NCBI GenBank assembly: GCA_038532435.1 | Contig: JBCBAP010000023.1 | Coordinates: 1-49,179, forward strand | From: JBCBAP01 sp038532435 | GTDB lineage: Bacteria; Pseudomonadota; Alphaproteobacteria; Rhodobacterales; Rhodobacteraceae | Length of the DNA: 49,179 nucleotides | Reading direction: 5' to 3' | Part shown: positions 42,841 through 49,179 of the stretch, piece by piece | Position numbering within the stretch: position 1 is the first letter of the stretch | How the letters are laid out: every line of letters begins with the position of its first letter | Translations under genes and position numbers: made by a program | The notes under the pieces: model-generated | Seen by the model: only the letters and a program-made list of their open reading frames with translations | Database searches by the model: none | What the model was told of the DNA's origin: nothing

Positions 42841-42949
42841 TCCCGTCCGGACCGCACGCGTTCAAGCCGACGGCAGCGCGATCGAGGCGACGCCGGGCGC
42901 CCCCTGAGCCGCGATCAGCGGCGAGGCAGGGAAGTGCCGCGCATGCGGC

Positions 42950-43267
42950 TCATTTGGACATCCGTGCCGCCTTTTCGGCGACGCCCGATATGCCCTCGCG
43001 GCGTTCAAGCTCGGCCAGCACCTCGTCAAGGGTCACGTCGGAGGCGGCAAGCATGACCAGCAGGTGGTAGAGCACATCCGCTGCCTCGTAGCGGAGGTTT
43101 TCTGGGTCTCCGGAGGCTGCTGCGACGATCGCCTCGACCGCTTCCTCACCGAACTTTTCCGCGCACTTGCCGGGCCCCTTGGCCAGAAGCGCTGCGGTGT
43201 GAGACGCTGCGGGATCCGCGCCCTTGCGGGCGGCAATGGTGGCGGCGAGCCGCTCGAGCACGCTCAC
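42950..43267 (-). CDS. hisE: phosphoribosyl-ATP pyrophosphatase
   Basis: 105 residues from a GTG overlapping the hisF stop (GTGA). KGPGKCAEKFGEEAVEAIVAA (about 31-51) and RYEAADVLYHLLVML (about 59-73) are the MazG-like metal-binding helices of HisE. It hydrolyses phosphoribosyl-ATP to phosphoribosyl-AMP in histidine synthesis. The GTGA overlap fixes the start and couples it to hisF. Confidence 0.96.
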   Translation of the reverse strand: MSVLERLAATIAARKGADPAASHTAALLAKGPGKCAEKFGEEAVEAIVAAASGDPENLRYEAADVLYHLLVMLAASDVTLDEVLAELERREGISGVAEKAARMSK

Positions 43268-44025
43268 GGGAGGCGCACGGGCACGCCCGCCTCCGCCATG
43301 TGCACCTTCGCCTCGCCGATCGTGTGATCCCCGAAATGGAAGATTGAGGCCGCGAGAACCGCGCTCGCATGACCCTCGGTCACACCCTCCACCAGATGAT
43401 CGAGGGTCCCGACGCCGCCGGAGGCGATGACCGGGATCGACACCGCATCGGAAATGGCCCGCGTCAGGGGCAGGTTGAAGCCTGCCCGGGTTCCGTCGCG
43501 GTCCATGGATGTCAGCAGGATCTCTCCCGCGCCCCGGGCTTCCATGTCGATGGCAAAGCCGACCGCATCGATCCCCGTCGGGCGGGTGCCACCATGGGTG
43601 AAGATCTCCCACCGCCCCGGCGCGACGGTCTTGGCATCGATCGCCACGACGATGCATTGCGCGCCGAACTTTTCCGACGCCGCATTGATCACATCCGGAT
43701 CGGCGACGGCGGCCGAGTTGAAGCTGACCTTGTCCGCTCCGGCGAGGAGCAGTGCGCGCACATCGTCGACCGAGCGCACGCCGCCACCGATCGTCAATGG
43801 CATGAAGCATTGTTCCGCCGTGCGCCGGGCCACGTCATACATCGTGCCCCGGTTTTCGAGTGTCGCCGCGATGTCGAGAAAGCACAGCTCGTCCGCCCCC
43901 GCCGCGTCGTAGGCCTTTGCCGCCTCGACCGGGTCACCCGCATCGATCAGATCGACGAAATTGACGCCCTTCACCACGCGACCGTCCTTGACGTCGAGGC
44001 AGGGAATGATCCGGGTCTTGAGCAT
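43264..44025 (-). CDS. hisF: imidazole glycerol phosphate synthase, cyclase subunit
   Basis: 253 residues from the ATG at 44025 (GGAGG 6 bases upstream); a frame runs further back into oxyR and is not used. Beta/alpha barrel with CLDVKDGRVVKGVNF (catalytic Asp11) and LLTSMDRDGTRAGFN (catalytic Asp about 130), GGGVRS and ASGGVG phosphate sites. With HisH it makes imidazole glycerol phosphate. It follows oxyR on the same strand after 26 bases, without the usual hisBHA genes ahead of it in the window. Confidence 0.97.
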   Translation of the reverse strand: MLKTRIIPCLDVKDGRVVKGVNFVDLIDAGDPVEAAKAYDAAGADELCFLDIAATLENRGTMYDVARRTAEQCFMPLTIGGGVRSVDDVRALLLAGADKVSFNSAAVADPDVINAASEKFGAQCIVVAIDAKTVAPGRWEIFTHGGTRPTGIDAVGFAIDMEARGAGEILLTSMDRDGTRAGFNLPLTRAISDAVSIPVIASGGVGTLDHLVEGVTEGHASAVLAASIFHFGDHTIGEAKVHMAEAGVPVRLP

Positions 44026-44051
44026 ACGGCACCTCCGTTCGGCCCGTTCTC

Positions 44052-45008
44052 CTACCCCGCATCCGGGAGCGAGGGAAGAGGGGGGGCCACCACGCTCTGC
44101 CCATCGTCCTGTGAGCGAAGCACCCGGAGCGCCAGCGCCGCCTCCCCCACCAACTCCGCAATCTCGCTCAATTGCTGGGCCAGCGGGCTCGTCTTGCGCC
44201 AGATCATGCCGATGGTCCGCTCGGGCTCCGGCGGTCGGAACCGGGCGACGGAAACGGCGGCAGACCGGGTTTCCACGGCCAGGGCCATCTCCGGCACGAG
44301 CGTGACCCCCATGCCCGCCCCCACCATCTGCACCAGCGTCGAGAGCGAGCTGCCATCGAGACCGTCCCGCGGCACCGCCGAGGGCATGCTGCAAAAGGAG
44401 AGGGCCTGATCCCGAAAGCAGTGCCCCTCCTCCAGCAGCAGAAGCCGCATCCGCTGCAGCGCCTCACCGTCCGGCACCGGCGCACCCGCGTCCCGATCCG
44501 GACGGACCAGCACGAAGGGCTCGGTGAAAAGCGCGACCTCCGCAAACGAGGGTTCGGACACGGGCAGGGCGACAATCGCCGTGTCGATCCGCCCGGCCTT
44601 GAGCTCCTCGATCAGCTTCGGCGTCACCGTCTCCCGAATATGCAGGTCGAGGTTTCGTGCCGACAGGCGGGTGATGAGAGTGGGCAGCAGATAGGGTGCA
44701 ATCGTCGGAATCACACCAATCCGCAGCCTGCCGACCAGCCGGTCCCGGGATGCGCGGGCAAGGTCGCCAAGCTCATCGACCGCCTGAACAATCTCCCGCA
44801 CCCGGAGCGCGAATTCCGCACCGAAGCTCGTCAGCCTCACCTCCCGCGGACCGCGCTCGAACAGCGCGATGCCCAGACTTTCCTCCAACTCCTTGATCTG
44901 CAGGGACAAGGCGGGCTGGGAAATGGCACAGGCCGACGCGGCACGGCCAAAATGGCCATGTGTCGCCAGTGCTTCGAAGTAGCGGAGCTGCTTAAGGGTC
45001 AGGTTCAT
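44052..45008 (-). CDS. oxyR: hydrogen peroxide-sensing regulator OxyR
   Basis: 318 residues. LysR-type helix-turn-helix (FGRAASACAISQPALSLQIKE spread over residues 20-40) and sensor domain with the redox pair Cys197 and Cys206 in EEGHCFRDQALSFC, spaced as in E. coli OxyR (199/208). Peroxide oxidises these to a disulfide and turns OxyR into an activator. It is divergent from katG, its classic target. The ATG at 45008 has a weak RBS. hisF-hisE follow on the same strand. Confidence 0.95.
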   Translation of the reverse strand: MNLTLKQLRYFEALATHGHFGRAASACAISQPALSLQIKELEESLGIALFERGPREVRLTSFGAEFALRVREIVQAVDELGDLARASRDRLVGRLRIGVIPTIAPYLLPTLITRLSARNLDLHIRETVTPKLIEELKAGRIDTAIVALPVSEPSFAEVALFTEPFVLVRPDRDAGAPVPDGEALQRMRLLLLEEGHCFRDQALSFCSMPSAVPRDGLDGSSLSTLVQMVGAGMGVTLVPEMALAVETRSAAVSVARFRPPEPERTIGMIWRKTSPLAQQLSEIAELVGEAALALRVLRSQDDGQSVVAPPLPSLPDAG

Positions 45009-45180
45009 GATTTGCCCAGCTTATCGCAACTATCAAAACATTCAACTTTGGCTAATGGAAACCCTCTGCTACATCTTAGGCAAGGATGACGCGAGCTCAC
45101 CGCCGCGCGCCACCCGGCCGCAGGATCCGTTCGCCAACATCCCACCCAAATCCTCGACGCAACCACGATTGGAGATACCC
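45009..45180. promoter_or_regulatory. oxyR-katG divergent promoter region
   Basis: Includes the katG 5' region. A partial dyad, CTTATC-GCAA-CTATC, near 45020-45036 lies just before oxyR and could be half of an OxyR site; the full ATAG-N7-CTAT-N7-ATAG-N7-CTAT pattern is not present. TTGGCT at about 45048 with TACATC 16 bases later is a possible katG promoter. Assigned from position more than from sequence. Confidence 0.45.
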
Positions 45181-47394
45181 ATGGACGGAGCAAATGTGGA
45201 CCGCAGCGGCAAGTGCCCCGTGCTCGGCGGCGCACACCGCCACACGGCGACCGGCAGCACAGCCAACCAGCACTGGTGGCCGAACCAGCTCGACCTGAAG
45301 GTTCTCAAGCAGAGCGATCCACGGGCAAACCCGCTCCAGCCCGACTTCAACTACGCTGAAGCCTTCGAGTCCCTCGATCTCGACGCGGTGATCGCGGATC
45401 TGCATGCGCTGATGACCGACAGCCAGGACTGGTGGCCCGCAGACTACGGACATTACGGACCGTTTTTCATCCGCATGGCGTGGCACAGCGCGGGCACCTA
45501 CCGGATCGGTGACGGGCGCGGCGGGGCCGGTTCCGGCACCCTGCGTTTCGCGCCGCTGAACTCCTGGCCCGACAATGCAAACCTCGACAAGGCGCGTCAG
45601 CTCCTCTGGCCGATCAAACAGAAATACGGCCAGAAGATCTCCTGGGCCGATCTGATGATCCTCACAGGCAACGTCGCGCTGGAGTCCATGGGCTTCAAGA
45701 CCTACGGCTTCTCCGGCGGTCGCGAGGATGTCTTCGAGCCGGAGGAAGACATCTACTGGGGTCCCGAAACGGAATGGCTGGCAGACGAGCGCTACACCGG
45801 CGACAGGGAGCTTGCGAACCCCCTCGGCGCGGTCCAAATGGGCCTCATCTACGTGAACCCCGAGGGTCCCAACGGCACCCCCGACCCGCTCGCCTCCGCC
45901 CGTGACATCCGGGAGACGTTCGCGCGCATGGCGATGAACGATGAGGAAACGGTCGCCCTCATCGCCGGTGGCCACACCTTCGGCAAGGCCCACGGCGTCG
46001 CAAGCGATGCGGAGTACCTCGCGGCGGAGCCCGAGGGCGCACCGCTCGAGGAAATGGGCCTGGGTTGGAAGAGCAGCTACGGCACCGGCAAAGGTGCGGA
46101 TGCGATCACCAGCGGGCTTGAGGGCGCCTGGACCACTGAGCCCGCAAAGTGGGACAACAACTATTTCGACAATCTCTTCGCCTTCGAGTGGGAAAAGGAG
46201 AAAGGTCCCGGTGGCGGCTGGCAGTGGCATCCGAAGGACGGCGCAGGTGCGGGCACGATCCCCGATGCGCACGATCCCGCCAAGAGCCACGCACCGATGA
46301 TGTTCACAACCGATCTCGCCCTCCGCGAGGATCCGATCTATGAACCGATCTCCCGCAGGTTCCACGAGAACCCGGATGCGTTCGCGGAAGCGTTCGCAAA
46401 GGCATGGTACAAGCTAACCCACCGCGACATGGGCCCCCACGTCCGTGGTTTGGGCAAGCTAGTGCCTGCGGAGCCGGAGATCTGGCAGGATCCGGTGCCT
46501 GCAGTCGATCATCCGCTGATCGATGCAGCGGATATCGCGGACCTGAAGGCCCGCTGCCTCTCCTCCGGTCTCAGCATCGCCGACCTGGTGCGGACCGCGT
46601 GGGCCTCGGCCAGCACCTATCGCGGCACGGACATGCGCGGCGGGGCGAACGGTGCGCGGATCCGTCTGGCACCCCAGAAGGATTGGGCGGTCAATGACCC
46701 GTCTGACCTGACCCGCGCGCTCTCCACGCTCGAAGGCATCCAGAGCGCATTCAATGCGGAACAGAGCGGTGGCAAAGCGGTTTCGCTCGCCGATCTGATC
46801 GTGCTCGGCGGTGCAGCCGGTGTCGAGGCTGCGGCAACGGCGGCTGGCGAAACCATGACGGTGCCGTTCACGCCGGGCCGCACTGACGCAACCGATGAAG
46901 AAACCGATGCGGCCTCGTTCGCAGTGCTCGAGCCGGCGACGGACGGTTTCCGCAACTATCTGGGGTACGGGCAGACCCGCGCCCCGGCGGAGCTTCTCGT
47001 CGACCGCGCCCGGATGCTGACGCTCACCGCCCCTGAAATGACCGTGCTTGTCGCAGGCATGCGGGTGATGGGCGCGACTGCCGGTGGCAGCACCCACGGG
47101 GTTTTGACTGATCAACCCGGTGCGCTGACGACGGACTTCTTCACCAACCTGCTCGATCAGGGCACGGTCTGGGCGCCGATCGCGGATGCGGAACATCTCT
47201 ACGAAGGGCGAGACCGGGCTGACGGTTCCCTGAAATGGACCGGAACCGCGGTGGATCTGGTGTTCGGCTCGAACTCCCAGCTCCGCGCGATCTCCGAGGT
47301 TTACGGTGCCGACGATGCCGGGTCACGCTTCGTCGCTGACTTCGTTGCGGCCTGGACCAAGGTCATGGATCTCGACCGGTTCGACATCGCATGA
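45181..47394 (+). CDS. katG: catalase-peroxidase KatG
   Basis: 737 residues from the ATG at 45181 (GGAG 6-7 bases upstream); an upstream in-frame extension to 45007 crosses the promoter and is not used. The distal His-Arg pair is in FFIRMAWHSAGTYR (Arg98, His102), and the heme ligand His265 is in GGHTFGKAHG. The Trp101-Tyr224-Met250 residues that form the crosslink needed for catalase activity are all present, at the usual spacing. The second, non-heme domain completes the length. It destroys hydrogen peroxide in the cytoplasm and, by position, is activated by OxyR. Confidence 0.97.
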   Translation: MDGANVDRSGKCPVLGGAHRHTATGSTANQHWWPNQLDLKVLKQSDPRANPLQPDFNYAEAFESLDLDAVIADLHALMTDSQDWWPADYGHYGPFFIRMAWHSAGTYRIGDGRGGAGSGTLRFAPLNSWPDNANLDKARQLLWPIKQKYGQKISWADLMILTGNVALESMGFKTYGFSGGREDVFEPEEDIYWGPETEWLADERYTGDRELANPLGAVQMGLIYVNPEGPNGTPDPLASARDIRETFARMAMNDEETVALIAGGHTFGKAHGVASDAEYLAAEPEGAPLEEMGLGWKSSYGTGKGADAITSGLEGAWTTEPAKWDNNYFDNLFAFEWEKEKGPGGGWQWHPKDGAGAGTIPDAHDPAKSHAPMMFTTDLALREDPIYEPISRRFHENPDAFAEAFAKAWYKLTHRDMGPHVRGLGKLVPAEPEIWQDPVPAVDHPLIDAADIADLKARCLSSGLSIADLVRTAWASASTYRGTDMRGGANGARIRLAPQKDWAVNDPSDLTRALSTLEGIQSAFNAEQSGGKAVSLADLIVLGGAAGVEAAATAAGETMTVPFTPGRTDATDEETDAASFAVLEPATDGFRNYLGYGQTRAPAELLVDRARMLTLTAPEMTVLVAGMRVMGATAGGSTHGVLTDQPGALTTDFFTNLLDQGTVWAPIADAEHLYEGRDRADGSLKWTGTAVDLVFGSNSQLRAISEVYGADDAGSRFVADFVAAWTKVMDLDRFDIA

Positions 47395-47415
47395 GCCAAG
47401 GCTCTGACTGAAATG

Positions 47416-47447
47416 GGGCGGGTGTCACTGCGGCACCCGCCCTTTTT
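47416..47447 (+). terminator. intrinsic terminator of katG
   Basis: Perfect 9-bp GC stem (47416-47424 with 47434-47442), 9-nt loop, then five T residues, 21 bases after the katG stop. Confidence 0.9.
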
Positions 47448-47489
47448 CTTTGAGCTATGGAGCTACCGACAACAATTTGATCGCAAAAC

Positions 47490-47522
47490 AAAAAAACCCT
47501 CCGCGGCGATGCCGACGGAGGG
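47490..47522 (-). terminator. intrinsic terminator of the rrn operon
   Basis: On the minus strand CCCTCCG (47522-47516) pairs with CGGAGGG (47503-47497), 12-nt loop, followed by a run of T with one G. It lies 8 bases past the tRNA-fMet gene, so it ends the rRNA-tRNA transcript. Back to back with the katG terminator. Confidence 0.88.
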
Positions 47523-47530
47523 TGTTGTTT

Positions 47531-47607
<77 letters not shown>

Positions 47608-47654
47608 GTAAGGTTTTGATCGTTTAGAGAGCGTTGTGTGTGTGTTTTTATCAG

Positions 47655-47770
47655 GTTTGGCGGTGACCTACTCTCCCACGACTTAAGCCGCAGTACCATC
47701 GGCGCGGTGGTGCTTAACTGCCGAGTTCGGGATGGGATCGGGTGTTTCACTCACGCTATAGCCACCAAAC
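47655..47770 (-). rRNA. rrf: 5S ribosomal RNA
   Basis: On the minus strand it begins GTTTGGTGGC and ends GCCAAAC, which close the terminal helix; inside are the conserved CCCGATCCCATCCCGAACTC and AAGTCGTGGGAGAGTAGG blocks. About 116 nt; ends uncertain by a few bases. Between 23S and tRNA-fMet. Confidence 0.95.
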
Positions 47771-47973
47771 CGGGTAAAAACACATCGGATGACGCAGCGA
47801 AGCCGGGCATTTGTGTGTCAGTAAGGAGGCGACGGCACATTCGAGGAATGTGCGAACGCCACCGGGCTGAACGGTGCCTGGTTTCGCTGCAACACGAGAC
47901 CCTGATGTTCAGGTGTCTTTCCACACTGCTTGGGACGCATCCGATATATGTCCGGTTCCGGACTGTTACTGGA
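47771..47973 (-). other. 23S-5S spacer with processing stems
   Basis: About 200 bp. A long-range stem pairs 47794-47801 with 47883-47890 (8 bp, extendable), enclosing a perfect 8-bp hairpin at 47835-47853. A further hairpin, GTCCGG-TT-CCGGAC, is at 47950-47963, just beyond the 23S 3' end. These are likely RNase III-type processing structures of the precursor. Confidence 0.6.

Positions 47974-49179
<1,206 letters not shown>

Noticed and set aside
45009..45180. Classic OxyR box upstream of katG
   Set aside because: The four-part ATAG/CTAT pattern is absent; only a partial dyad is visible, so it is listed as a region rather than a site.

Overview
The window is high-GC chromosomal DNA with strongly GC-ending codons, from an alphaproteobacterium that most resembles the Rhodobacteraceae (roseobacter-type marine bacteria). 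The evidence is a GAAC-N7-GAAC LexA box in front of an imuA-imuB-dnaE2 cassette, a trimethylamine N-oxide demethylase with its TmoXVW transporter, a small CHCC zinc-finger protein, hisF-hisE overlapping by GTGA, and an rrn operon ending 23S - 5S - tRNA-fMet. I see no insertion sequence, prophage or CRISPR array. The window starts inside tuf (first 18 codons, minus strand) and ends inside a 23S rRNA gene (minus strand).

Layout. 1-1922: tuf start, a predicted lipoprotein with two degenerate rhodanese modules, a GNAT acetyltransferase converging on it across a perfect hairpin, and tRNA-Gly(TCC). 1974-15612: a catabolic island. A minus-strand block (ROK repressor, PIG-L deacetylase with extra C-terminal domains, EamA transporter) diverges from a plus-strand block (sugar-type binding protein, two permeases, VOC protein, argininosuccinate-lyase-like enzyme, transporter ATPase, PfkB kinase, SIS-domain enzyme). 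A LacI regulator closes it. Overlapping start and stop codons bind the enzymes to the transporter genes. The set looks like import, deacylation, lyase cleavage, phosphorylation and deamination or deglycation of a conjugated sugar; I do not recognise it as a described pathway.

15701-21744: tdm-tmoXVW, for uptake of trimethylamine N-oxide (TMAO) and its demethylation to dimethylamine with formaldehyde passed to tetrahydrofolate. A near-perfect palindrome sits between lacI and tdm. 22087-28353: the SOS-controlled mutasome imuA, imuB, dnaE2, unusually split by non-coding gaps of 390 and 321 bp. 28354-29267: mostly non-coding DNA with strong inverted repeats, plus a previously easy-to-miss 44-codon lipoprotein gene.

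29268-38223: leucine biosynthesis (leuB; leuC-leuD) interspersed with a LysR regulator and divergent SDR protein, an exported EEP-family phosphoesterase/nuclease, two polytopic membrane proteins and a secreted PHB-depolymerase-like esterase. 38220-45180: polA, the zinc-finger gene, an ABC-2-type ATPase with no permease nearby, hisE-hisF, and oxyR. 45181-47447: katG, divergent from oxyR, with a strong terminator. 47490-49179: the end of an rrn operon read on the minus strand (23S, 5S, tRNA-fMet, terminator).

All functional calls come from reading motifs by eye; no database search was possible.
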